Shown here one piece after another: positions 36,234 to 46,456 of a stretch of 64,000 nucleotides of DNA. Below the pieces are notes generated by a model. It was not told the origin of the DNA, ran no database searches, and saw only the letters and a program-made list of their open reading frames with translations. This DNA is from Sisyra terminalis (taxonomy: Eukaryota > Arthropoda > Insecta > Neuroptera > Sisyridae). Positions within the stretch are counted from its first letter, which is position 1. Each line of letters begins with the position of its first letter. A program made the position numbers and the translations under genes. Where the stretch lies: contig OY292278.1 in NCBI GenBank assembly GCA_958496175.1, positions 12,834,001 through 12,898,000 on the forward strand. The letters run 5' to 3'.

Positions 36234-37372
36234 TCATATATATAAATTGGCTATCTTGCCGTGCGTCCGTGCAGAATGGGCTATGCGCAGGCACTCGGTT
36301 ATCCCCACTTTCACATTCAAAACGTTGGTAGCGGTACTCACTCACTTATGTATCTATTTGTGAATACGAATTTCCGATTTTCAGGTTTACAATATGTGAA
36401 AGACAAAAAAATATAATGCTCATTTATAAACTTAACTTAACCTTCTCAGATATATCTATTTATCAGAGTTTAAATTTTTAAGCAGACCCTAAGTTTTTGT
36501 TTCTTATAATAAATCAACTTTGTTTTATATTAAGCAGTAATAACGTTTCGCTTTCAACGGACTTTGATTGATTAATATATTTGAAAATTGTTTATTAAAC
36601 GTTATCCCTTACAAACTTTGCTACGGTTTTTCACTCTTTTAGGGGAGAAATTGTCAAAAACCCTTTCTTATTATATATCTGCATCGTATAAGGGAAACAC
36701 TTTCCAAATTTCATCGATACAAATGTGCACTTATATTTAAAGATACAATGTAAAACGGAAAAAAATAATGACCTTTATCTTAGTTAACATGACTAAAAAG
36801 CTATTCGATTTCACACATTTGGACGTTGTACATACAAAATTGTTGGAAATAGGTGGAAAGCGTGGGATTAAATTCGAATATTTTATTTATTTTCAATAAC
36901 AATAATTGGTTTTCAAATTGTTCTAAATTCCGAAAAAAAGTTAGTATCGAAAATTTTATATTTGATTTGATAGTGAAATATATGGTAAAAAAATGCCACC
37001 TTAATGCTTTTCAGCCGAATATATAATTACTCCAGATAACAACCGTTGGTTCATAAAAAAATATATTTTAAAAAGTTTGATTGTTGAAAAACGAACCAAA
37101 ATTTAAAATCGCCTATTTGGTATAAGTACTACATAAGTATTAAACTTTCATACTAATTTAGTGAAATGACGTTATTTAAAATGTTATTAACATGACATAA
37201 AAGACACTTTTATTTTATTTCTTAATATAATTTTAGATAATCTTTTTTTATATTAACAACACTTTGATTATTAAGTTTAAAATTTCGATTGTTGATTAAC
37301 TCTACATTATCTCATATTAAACATTTTATTGAGATAAAACCTTTAGTTGTGAATGCAACGGGCAACTACTAG
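36234..37372 (+). mobile_element. Non-autonomous Helitron, copy 2 (1139 bp)
   Basis: The ends are TCATATATATAAATTGG and GGCAACTACTAG|T, matching copy 1 at 7462-8217, with the 3' hairpin GTTG..CAAC just inside. It retains about 380 internal bases absent from copy 1 (roughly 36385-36775), including AGGGGAGAAATTGTC and CCAAATTTCATCGATACA, text typical of longer Helitron relatives. It has no coding capacity. It sits between the inverted PLE arms and so inserted after, or was trapped with, that element. Confidence 0.87.
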
Positions 37373-37545
37373 TATAATAATAAAATTAATTAATAAAATA
37401 CCTTGCATCACAAAAAATATAATATTTTCAATTCAAATTCAATAAATAAATCAAAATTAAAAAATGATACACTCTATCCATGCACATTACATGTAAATTC
37501 AGTGCCGCCTAATAAGTCCAACTAATATTTTTTAATTTTCAAATT

Positions 37546-37584
37546 AGCTACGTTTCGTTACGTATCGTAACTTCATCAAGCTTC
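37546..37584 (-). ncRNA. Hammerhead-like motif with core change (subfamily C)
   Basis: Minus strand: AAGC-TTGATGA (the C3 position is T), stem II GTTAC/GTAAC, GAAACGTA, GCTAA. Everything but the first core base is kept, so activity is doubtful. Confidence 0.55.
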
Positions 37585-37606
37585 TATAAAATTCTATTTT
37601 TTTATA

Positions 37607-37648
37607 GTAGCCTGATGAAGTTACGCTACGCAACGAAACGTAGCTAAT
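37607..37648 (+). ncRNA. Hammerhead ribozyme-like motif (subfamily C, right arm)
   Basis: TAGC-CTGATGA-A, stem II GTTACGCTACGCAAC (GTT.C/G.AAC, short loop), GAAA, CGTA, GCTA. Stem I TAGC/GCTA is exact and places cleavage after ACGTA. Stem III is the palindrome ACGT, which can pair only between molecules. Confidence 0.78.
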
Positions 37649-37716
37649 TTGAATATTAAAAAAAATAAATAAAAAAAAACTGATCTTACACAACCTGAAT
37701 TGTCTTCTTATTTAAT

Positions 37717-38871
37717 AGAAGCTGAGATCTGAATTTTATCATCTTTTGATCTACAATGTAAGAGAACTCTAATTTATAAAAGTTTTGTGATATTAATAAC
37801 CCAAGGGCGTTGATATCAACAACTAAGAACATAAACATAAAAATAAAGTATTTACATTACTTTTTTGGCGTAGTCTTTTTGACTTATTTTAATAAATTAT
37901 CTGTTGGAACCCCAGAATTATCTTAAGTATAATTTGGGCAATAACTTTAAGATAACCATACAGCATAAAGCTTTAGTCTTTAATGGAGACTTGCACTTTT
38001 CAAGATACTGGTCTTAAGTTTACTATAAAGTAGTTTAAGTTTTTCTTCAATTTATAATTTCTTACAAAAGTCAAGGTTTCAACCGTTAGTCGCTAGACTC
38101 CGTTGTATGTTCATTTTTTATTTTATTAAGAAAACATATCAAAGTGAATAGAATAACACATAATCGTATTTGTCTTTTCCTTAACAAAAAATCATAAAAA
38201 AAATTCACTGGTCTGAAACTTACCGCCCACGGCCTTGATAATATGTCGCATATAAAACGTGTCAGTCATCGAAACGATTCTGACGTATTTTATAAGAAGT
38301 CAAAAAGCCTACGCTTTACTTAAAAAAGCCTTTTGATTTTTTTATGATACACTTCCACTGAATCAGTAACAATTTTTCACTTTCAAATATAATTTTTATA
38401 TCAAAGTATGTAACATTAAATCAATTTACAAAAGTGAAGACGAAATTTCGAAATATTTCTTTATAAAAATATAACTTTTGTATTCCCTTGATTTTACATT
38501 GACATAAAAAGCCTCTTTTAAAATATTCGTCCTTATGGTTGATGCATTTTTTTTTTGAATGGAAAAAATAGAAAAAAAAAACAATTTCATTGTGATAAAA
38601 GAAGCTTATATATAATAATCGTATCAGCTAGGAGCTTTAACCGTCAAATTTTAATGTTAAAGTGTATTTCAAGCCATAACATGCATATAAAATATTTATC
38701 AGCAAACAAAATGCTTTTCCGGTTTGTTGCATTTCCTTTCTATCATCAATGCAACTTTAAATATAAAAGCTTAATACTATTTCAATCAAAACTCGGTCAA
38801 AATTTTCACTATTTTAATTTTAAAAATAATTAGTAATTTTTAAAATATTATTTCAAATTTCCAATTTTTAA
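37717..38871. other. AT-rich stretch with a small inverted pair
   Basis: GGCGTAGTCTTTTTGACTTAT near 37867 has an inverted relative (AAGTCAAAAAGCCTACGC) near 38297, about 430 bp away, perhaps a decayed small DNA element. A 92-codon frame at 38555-38833 is Lys/Asn/Phe-rich with no domain and is not called. Confidence 0.4.
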
Positions 38872-39042
38872 TTAGAGAGATGTGATTATGATTTTATCAT
38901 CAGTGAATGTCCCTAAAATGGTATTGCTGGTCGCTGGTAGATCAGCTGTATACAGTAGGTAAAGAATGGGACCTAATATAATGCTTTGAGGAACACCTAT
39001 TTCGATTTGGTAATATGATTTAAAATTATAAATAAAATCCAT
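38872..39042 (-). pseudogene. Jockey-like LINE reverse transcriptase palm fragment
   Basis: MDFIYNF..YYQIEIGVPQSIILGPILYLLYTADLP...TFTDDKIIITS matches the signature GVPQGSVLGPLLYLLYTADLP...ATFADDTAILA. Two key changes stand out: G-S is replaced by S-I after GVPQ, and the catalytic F-A-D-D is F-T-D-D. The 56-codon piece is broken off at both ends. It points away from the adjacent LINE C-terminal repeats. Confidence 0.88.
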
Positions 39043-39047
39043 AGTTA

Positions 39048-39482
39048 TTATTAGCAGGATTAGAAAAGGATACACTTTCCCAACAGGAAGTCTGACCAGC
39101 TTTAAAAATATAAACTTAGATCATTGTTCTTTTGGGAGCGCTAAAGAAGAGCCAAATCACATCTTCTGGAAATGCTTCTTACATGACAAGCCTAGACAAA
39201 AATTAGTAAAAAAATTTTTAAAACTAATCTTACCCCCTAATGTTCATTGTTTTTATTAGCAGGATTAAAAAAGGACACACTTTCCCAACAGAAAGTCTGA
39301 CCCAATTTAAAGTTATAAACTTAGATCATTGTCCTTTTGGGAGCGCTATAGAAGAGTCAAATCATATCTTCTGGCAATGCTTTTTATATGACGAGCCTAG
39401 ACAAAAATTAGTAAAAAAACTTTTAAAACTAATCTTTCCTCCTAATGACATAGAAACCCTTCTCAGAAACATGAATCCATAA
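39048..39482 (+). pseudogene. LINE C-terminal domain, duplicated in tandem
   Basis: Two head-to-tail copies (39048-39240 and 39252-39482, about 203-bp offset) encode SRI(R/K)KG(Y/H)TFPT.SLT.FK..NLDHC.FGSA.EE.NHIFW.CF. This fits the C-terminal cysteine/histidine segment found after RNase H in I/R1-type LINEs (SRLR.GHT...C..C....E...H....C). One expected Cys is replaced by Phe (HCPFG). The second copy ends with LLRNMNP and a stop. The duplication is at DNA level, since both copies share silent positions. Confidence 0.75.
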
Positions 39483-39864
39483 GTTGTAATTCCAATATTC
39501 AAATTCATAATTTCTTTAAAAACGAAAATTTGATTAGTATGGATTAAATATTTTTCATATAACTATAATATTATTTTCATAATCGATTCCATATGCATTT
39601 TCAATACGTATACACTCTCGAATTAGTCAGTGAGTACCAAACTATGGTTCAAGAGTTGCAATAATTCGAGGTATGGAATTTTTTCAATTGGAAATATCTG
39701 TATAGTATACGTTCCGAAAAATGGAAGCTGAGAATTTTTTAAAAAGATACACCAACAACCGCTGTCTTTTCTTAGTGGGACAACTACAAAAAATTGAGAT
39801 CCGGTTGCAACTCTTATTATGAAGTACACAATAATAATTTTTTTTCGAATGTTATTGTGATGTA
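39483..39864. other. Unassigned stretch next to LINE and PLE pieces
   Basis: A 68-codon minus frame at 39623-39829 has no recognisable motif. The matching TTATGAAGTACACAATA near 39819 and TATTGTGTACTTCATA near 39866 form an inverted pair at the PLE boundary. Confidence 0.4.
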
Positions 39865-39995
39865 TATTGTGTACTTCATATTAAGAAGCCTTATGAAGGT
39901 CTAATAAAAGACCGAAATGTGTCGCTAAATTAATAATTAGTATATGGATCTACATCCTTTCATGTCCACTATCCTACTAAAAATAAATAAAATTA
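39865..39995 (+). mobile_element. Single-arm Penelope terminus (subfamily B)
   Basis: Nearly identical to the right arm at 31295-31416: ATTAAGAAGCC, AGGTCTAATAAA, GACCGAAA, GTGTCGCTAAATTAATAATT, GGATCTACAT, CATGTCCACTATCCTACTAA. Only one orientation is present, so it is a truncated relic. Confidence 0.85.
39888..39928 (+). ncRNA. Inactivated hammerhead-like motif (subfamily B)
   Basis: The core reads CTTATGA instead of CTGATGA (G5 lost), and ACGTGTC is changed to ATGTGTC. Stem II GGTC/GACC and GAAA remain. G5 is essential in hammerheads, so this copy should not cleave. Confidence 0.7.
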
Positions 39996-40981
39996 TTTTC
40001 ATAATGTTTTATTTTTTACAGTATTTTTATGTTAGAATGAGTTCAAAGCTTAAGCCTATCTTTTTATTTTCAATAAAGGATAGGTATTATTATATCTTTT
40101 ATGAAGCTAATGTTTGCCATAGGCCAAACAATTCATTCAATTAAAAAACATTTAAAAATTGTCTTTTTTATTTAAATCAAAATGAATACAAAAATTACTT
40201 TTAATTTATTTAATCAATTCTATTGATAGCACACAAATAATAACAGAATATAGACAAAAACCAAATATTTAACATCAAGTTATGCAAATAAATGCCCCAA
40301 TAAACAGTGATACAACGAAACATTTTTGCCAAATCCAATACAAATAAGTTTTTAAAGCATAAATTTTTCCAATAGTGTAATTTAGTTTTGATATATCATT
40401 ATTAAATATGTATATGCGTAGCACATAAAATCAATATGACTTTACAGAGAAGAAAGGAAAAGAAAACGGCTCAAGGGATTAAAATTTATTTTCCATTTCA
40501 AACGTTACCTTCGTTACATCAATATATTGTTCTTACGATTCTCAAATGAAATGACTTTTGGAATAACAATGGAGCGAATTTAAATAAAATCGCCATTAAA
40601 CGACAATTAAACTGTTTCATTACGCTTCGTTTTTCAATATGTTTAATTGAGTATGTAGCTTACGTGGAAAACTTTTTCGAATAATAGTCTTAATAAGCCA
40701 AAGGTAAGAACCTCTATATAAAAAAAACGAAAAAAATCAATAAGAGTTATTTATTATTAAACGTTTTATTTTAATCTTTTCTATAAGAATATAAATGTAA
40801 CCTATTCAGCCCTTATTTTTACATACTTTATTTCTACGGATTTATTATTGAAATATTTATTCGGTAGTAAATTTAATTTTTAATTTGGTTTTAGTAAAAA
40901 AAAACGATTGGGCGAAAAAGTAACAAATATATGAAATCTATTTTAAAGTTTAAAAATATAAATTTCAAACCAAATTCAAGC
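39996..40981. other. AT-rich stretch, nothing recognised
   Basis: No repeat or gene is supported in this interval. The 66-codon frame at 39944-40144 overlaps the PLE tail and is not called. Confidence 0.5.
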
Positions 40982-42405
40982 AAAGGGTCTAGCAGGATTC
41001 ACATGGCGAGTTGGCCCCCAAATAAGAACCTATGTCGAAACTTATGTTAAAATATCGGCTTGATATACAAAAACATTTTATATACTTTTCGCGACCAAAT
41101 TCCTCTTTGATCTTGAGATATGGGCAAAAATGTCCCCCCACATGACTATTTGTCAAATTTATATATCTCAAAAACTAATTAAGTTAGAGAAGTGAAACCA
41201 ACGCAAGGCTTTAGATTATGTTACAGAGTATATAATATATTTTTATGAAATTTTTAGAAAAAAAAATTATTAAAAAAAATCCAAAAAACAAATGAAATAT
41301 ATTTTTTTTATGTGTTCTCTAAAAATGACAATGACGAAAAAATATATTTTATGCTTCTACATGAGCACTATAACTCATTAAAATTGCGTGAAAAAATAGT
41401 TGGTGAAACACTTTGAAAAAAAATGGAATGTGATTTACGCCTAATAGTATACCTTGGTTTTATTTTTTTTCGAAGTGTTTCACCAATTTTTTTTCCTCAA
41501 ACTTCAATTAAAAATAGGCCACATACTTTAAGAAAACAGAAAACATAAAAAAAAAAATTACTAGTTTTTTTGTTTTTCTATATTTACTCTTAAGATGATT
41601 ACTTTCAAGATCAAATAATTGATTTCAAAAGGAAAAGAAATAACTAGTGTTCAGTTTTTATTAAAATTATTATTTTTATTCTTATTTTAATAAAAATTGA
41701 ACACCATTTGTTTTTTTTTCTTTTGGGACCAATTATTTTGATCTTGGAAGTAATCATATTAAGAGTTAATATAGAAAAACAAAAAAATCTAATAAACATT
41801 ATTTTTTTGTTTTCTTAGACTTACAATTATGAAAATAATAATTGTTTTGCTCCTATATGTGGCCTATTTTATATTGAAGTTTTGTGAGAAAAAATATGGT
41901 GCAACACTTCGAAAAAAAGCAAATCGAGGTATACTATTAGGCGTAAATCACATTTATTTTTTTTTTTTTGAAGGTGTCGCACCAACTATTTTTTCACGCA
42001 ATTTTTATGAGTTATAGTGCTCATGTTGAAGCATAAAATATTTTTTTTCGTGATTGTCATTTTCAGAGAACACATAAAAAAATTACTTCATTTGTTTTTT
42101 GATTTTTTTTGTTTTTTTTTTTTCTAAAAATTTCAAATAAATATATGATATACTCTGTAAAATAATCTAAATCCTCGCGTTGGTTTCACTTCTCTAGCTT
42201 TATTAGTTTTTCAGATATATAAATTTGAAAAATAGCCATGCGAGGGGACATTTTTGCCCATATTTCAAGGTCAAAAAGGAATTTGGTCGCGAAAAGTATA
42301 TAAAATGTGTTTGTATATCAAGCCGATTTTTAATATAAGTTTCGACATAGGTTTCTATTTGGGGGCCAGCTCGCCATGTGGATCCTGCTAGACTCTTTAC
42401 AAAGA
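40982..42405. mobile_element. Large foldback (palindromic) element, family 3, about 1.42 kb
   Basis: Two arms of about 700 bp are inverted copies around about 41,690. The termini are GGGTCTAGCAGGATTCACAT and (reverse) GAGTCTAGCAGGATCCACAT. Other matching blocks are GGCGAG.TGGCCCCCA, TATGTCGAAACTTAT, TTTTCGCGACCAAATTCC, GGGCAAAAATGTCCCC and GTGATTTACGCCTAATAG. The arms differ by scattered substitutions. Sequence and termini are unrelated to the families at 13.4 and 30.2 kb. No target duplication could be matched and no transposase is present. Frames at 40989-41171 and 41829-42017 are arm translations. Confidence 0.9.
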
Positions 42406-42829
42406 TTTTAATTTTTTAAAAAAGGTTAGTTTGGAAATTTTTCGTATTTTGTCATTTTTCCATTGTAATAAATAATTAAGGGCTAATTAGGTTGGTCTTC
42501 TTTGTCATACCACTTAAGTTAAACGGTTTTATTTTATCTTTAGAATGTCAATAATTTTAAACCATTGTTTTTGATTCGTATTATTTACAACCCTTAACAA
42601 TAGAGGGTAAACATTAGTTGTAATAGTAAAGAGTTGTTTTTGTACACTAAAAACGGTGATATATAATGAAAATCAAAGTTTTTACTGTACTTTACATTCA
42701 AACTTTAATCAATCTTTTGATCGTTAAAGCACAATGTTGATTCATAATTAAAACAGTTTAAATCTACTCTTATAACAAATTATATTGTTTACACATTAAT
42801 TTCTGCAAAAGATAAACATAAGATTAAAG

Positions 42830-42994
42830 ATGACAATCTCTGGTAATGGACTCAAAGGGTTGAAGAAATTTAACGGGAAAAAGACAATATTAAACTTGCG
42901 TAAAAAGTTATCAGATGTGGGATCATTAGTCCCATATGAAGTGGAATTAGGAATTCCCAAAGTTAATACTACTGATATCGTGAATACAAATTAA
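42830..42994 (+). CDS. Possible small reading frame, 54 codons
   Basis: ATG at 42830 opens a frame reading MTISGNGLKGLKKFNGKK, ILNLRKKLSDVGSLVPYEVE and LGIPKVNTTDIVNTN before TAA. It lies in a slightly less AT-rich patch, has balanced composition (Gly, Lys, Val, Asp), and is followed closely by AATAAA. It has no recognised domain. It may be a small gene, a terminal exon or a TE scrap. Confidence 0.3.
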   Translation: MTISGNGLKGLKKFNGKKTILNLRKKLSDVGSLVPYEVELGIPKVNTTDIVNTN

Positions 42995-45900
42995 AATAAA
43001 TTTTAAGCTCTTAAATGGAAATATATTGGAAAATCTTCAGATTGCTTGTTCAATACCTATACTAATTATCTGTTTTTAATTATATTTACCCAAATTTTTA
43101 ATACCCACATTTTTATTGTTATTATTATTGTAAAACTTTGTGATTAAATTTATACTTTCAATGTTCCAGTTATACCATTTAATAACTTTGATAATGGGAT
43201 ATAAAGCTATCAAGTATTATCAACTTTTTTGAGTTTAATTAAAACGAAGCTTTTGCTTTTTAAAGGGTTATGACACTTATAAAAACGTAGTTTAAAATGT
43301 TTGAAAAAAAATTTAATTAAATGCACAATCGTGTTTGATGTTTAACAATTTTTCAAAAGTTAGTAAAAATTTAATATTATTTTTAATACAAAGAGTTTAT
43401 ATTATGAACTTATTTATATTTAATGATAAGTTAACTTTGAAACATTTCAAAATGCTTAAAGTTAAATTCGCGTCTATTGTTCAACACAAGAAACTTTTGC
43501 TTAAACAAATATAATGTTGTGTTATTGTATCAAGAAAAATAATATATAACATAAGAGTGAGTCATTATTTATTCAATTATGCTCCCTTTGAAAAGGCTTT
43601 ATAATCAAATAATGCTGCATGCTATTTTTAACTTTAACTTTGTATAGTTAAAGTATTCAGTATGTATTCCGCATACTTTATCGTTTGAAGTTCATAAATA
43701 AAGGCAACAATGAATCTTTCACAAAACGTCGATCAGTTGATTTGATTTATTGTGAAAATTATGATTTATTTTGTAAACAAGTTTTAGTTTTTATCTACTG
43801 AACTTTGGTATAATTAAGAAAGTATTAACAACTTATAGCAGACTGTAAAAAATTTGTTCTGTCTTATATCAAATATTTCCAGTGTCATGAACAAAACCTG
43901 GATGAAAATCAATACGTTACGGCCGTCGTATATATGTTTTCTGTAACATAAATATTATATCATAATGAAACCTCATATACCATGAATTTGATAGGACAGA
44001 ACAAGCTAATCTTTGATATATTTGGGAGAAGTGATCAATAAATTTTCTTTTCCTATTTGTATCTATCAAATTGTTTTACTTCCCCGAAATCGTTCAAAGT
44101 TATAAACGTAAAAACAAGTTCGTCTACTAATTGTGTTTTGGAAAAAACTCTCTTTTTTGGAAAAAAATCTTTTCATTTATGCAACTTGATACTTCTGTTG
44201 CAATTGCGATTCTTTTTGTATTGATTCGTCAAAAATTTGAGTCTAACTACTTCCGCATTGTTGACTTGTGTTCTTCTATACTTCCTTCCGGTTAAAAAGA
44301 TTCTAGCTTTCAACTTTGGAAGTGTTTTGTATTTATTTGAGATTTAAAAGGTCACTTGAAAGAGTTTTACTGAAGTTGAATGGTATAAAATATTTGAACT
44401 GGAAAATCTTGGAATTTTTCTGACTTATAAAAATTAAAGGGTAGGAAGAGTAGTTAGTATTAAATGTGTAGGCTCAAATGACTTGCTAAAGTTTGCTTTG
44501 ATTTTATTAAAAACTATTTTTTTGGCATGAAGCTCTATACTCCTGAATTAATAAAAATAGATTACTATTTAATTTGAAGCAACTTGCGCCTGGAAGTTGG
44601 TGATTAAAAAGAGCTATTAAAGTTTATAAACGTGTAAAATTTGTTGCCCATATTTGTACCAGAAAAACGCAGAAGTCAACTTAAAAACAATAATTTTGAG
44701 TATAATCCATGAATTTTTTGCTCATTAAAATTTTGGCTTTATTTATTCATTTATTCTTATTTTTGACTAAAAAAAAGAAAAATATTTTCCTTAAATATTC
44801 TGGATTTTATCAATTGAATGACTTATTGAAAGGGAAAGTTTTTAGTAAATATTGAAAATAAACATCTTCCTTTTAAAGGAATATACACATCTACTACATA
44901 TAAGTTTTATGAATAAAACCAAAGAGCTTATAAATAGCCTCTGAGTCTTCATTTTACAAATCTGTCGTGAATTAATAGGAATATCTAAATGGCTGATCCC
45001 TTGAGATATTACTTGAGATGATTATTTAGTGCTCGTTTTTTTATTTATTTAAATTTCAATTTTTATAATATGTTTTATAAAGCCATGAGTACCAGGAAGG
45101 ATTGTAGTGGGTGGTAGATTAAAAGATAGTAAGAGTCAGGGACGTAACATACGGTGGGATAGCAGAAGAAAGGATTACAAAAAATATGGATAAATAATGA
45201 AAAAATCATGAAAAAACAAAACGACAAATATACAGAAATAAGTAAATAATAAGTTGTTATTAGTCATCAAAAATTGGAGGAATGGAAGATATTTTTTGAA
45301 GAAGGTAGTTTTAACTCTTTTACTTCCTACGGTATATGTATATATTACCTTGCACTTATAGAAACGTTTCCAATTTAATATCGTATTTGTCATTTCGGTA
45401 TTTACTACAGAAAAATAATGTTATAATTACGATGTTATGTCGTAAAAAATCAAATTTAAATAGGTAATTTTAAATAAAATATTGTAAAGAATAAGATTAT
45501 GAACGTTTGATCTTGGATTACGATGTTCCTATCGTAATTTTCATTTTTTTCGTGGATTTTTACGTTGAATTCATACTTTACTTGTCCTTATAATTTTTAG
45601 TATAGCTCAAATCATTTTTGTATTATTACTATTAAAAATCAGGGATAAAAAATTGTATAAAAGTTCAAAATTTTTATTGAGAACAAAATAAAAATGAAAT
45701 ATTAAAATATTGACATACATTTTCATTTAGACGATAGAACAAAATGAGCCAATGATAACAGTTCAAAGTAAAAATAATAAAGAAAAGGATTTCTTTTTAA
45801 TTATATTTGGTCTTAAACAATAATGTTATTAAAACCTGAAACAAACTATGTTTTTTGTATCAAACTAATATTATTTAAGAATTAACTCTTAAAAAAACGA

Positions 45901-46237
45901 AATACAAAAAATATGAGCACGGAAATTGTAATTGTTAGATAATTGAATTAAATATTTCATGAAAATGTAAAATTCAATTAGTGGTCTAAACTTAATCGAA
46001 TCAATTCTTCCTACACAAAGAAAAATTGGAAATAAGAATTACGCAATGATTAAGTCATAATGATTTTAATTATTAATTTAAATTTAGGCATTTAATGGCT
46101 TAATTTTAGATAAATGTTTTTAAAAATAATTTGTAGACAATTTTTAAAATTTAGCCTATTGTTGTACTAGGATTTTTAGCTTCAAAATTAATAACTACAA
46201 TGAAGTTTTACGACTACAGTTCTACAGTTCAATCTTA
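42995..46237. other. AT-rich stretch, nothing recognised
   Basis: Only composition-driven short frames were seen, such as 45175-45393 minus. No repeats or RNA genes were noticed. Confidence 0.5.
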
Positions 46238-46456
46238 ACTTTTCATTTTCTGGATACTTTTTAATATTTGATGTTTTTATTAAATTTTTTGTACTACGTT
46301 TCGCCACTTTTTGTGTTTAAGTGTATTTATTGTATTTATTATGTAATATTGTTACTGTCTGTTTGTAGTACCTGAAGAAGCTGCGAAAGTGGCGAAACGT
46401 AGTATAAAAACTTTAATCAAAACATCAAATATTAAAAAGTATCCAGAAAATAAGAA
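46238..46456. mobile_element. Solo Penelope-type inverted terminus (subfamily D)
   Basis: Arms at 46238-46306 and 46388-46456 are near-perfect inverted copies (TTTCTGGATACTTTTTAATA, TTTGATGTTTT, ACTACGTTTCGCCACTTT and complements) around an 80-bp centre. The right arm bears a hammerhead-like core. The left arm keeps only the GAAACGTAGTA half. No coding is present. Confidence 0.85.
46368..46408 (+). ncRNA. Hammerhead ribozyme-like motif (subfamily D)
   Basis: GTAC-CTGAAGA-A, stem II GCTGC/GTGGC with a GAAA tetraloop and two G-U pairs, then GAAA, CGTA, GTAT. Stem I GTAC/GTAT gives four pairs including one G-U, placing cleavage after ACGTA. N7 is A, which hammerheads tolerate. Alternatively, stem III could close in cis as AC/GT around GTA. 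Confidence 0.77.

Larger units (their letters stand above)
35954..37716. mobile_element. Penelope-type inverted termini (subfamily C) flanking a Helitron
   Basis: The left arm (35954-36060) and right arm (37600-37716) are inverted copies: AAGAAGACAATTCAGGTTGT, AAGATC.GTTTTTTT, a TTTCGTTACGTA-type block and CTTCATCAGGCT. A third partial arm at 37530-37588 faces the right arm across a ~20-bp centre. Between the outer arms are AT-rich filler and Helitron copy 2. There is no reverse transcriptase or endonuclease, so only termini remain. Whether all three arms came from one insertion is unclear. Confidence 0.8.

Noticed and set aside
41829..42017. Hydrophobic 62-codon frame as a membrane peptide
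   Set aside because: It lies wholly within the right arm of the palindrome, and a mirrored equivalent is not kept open.
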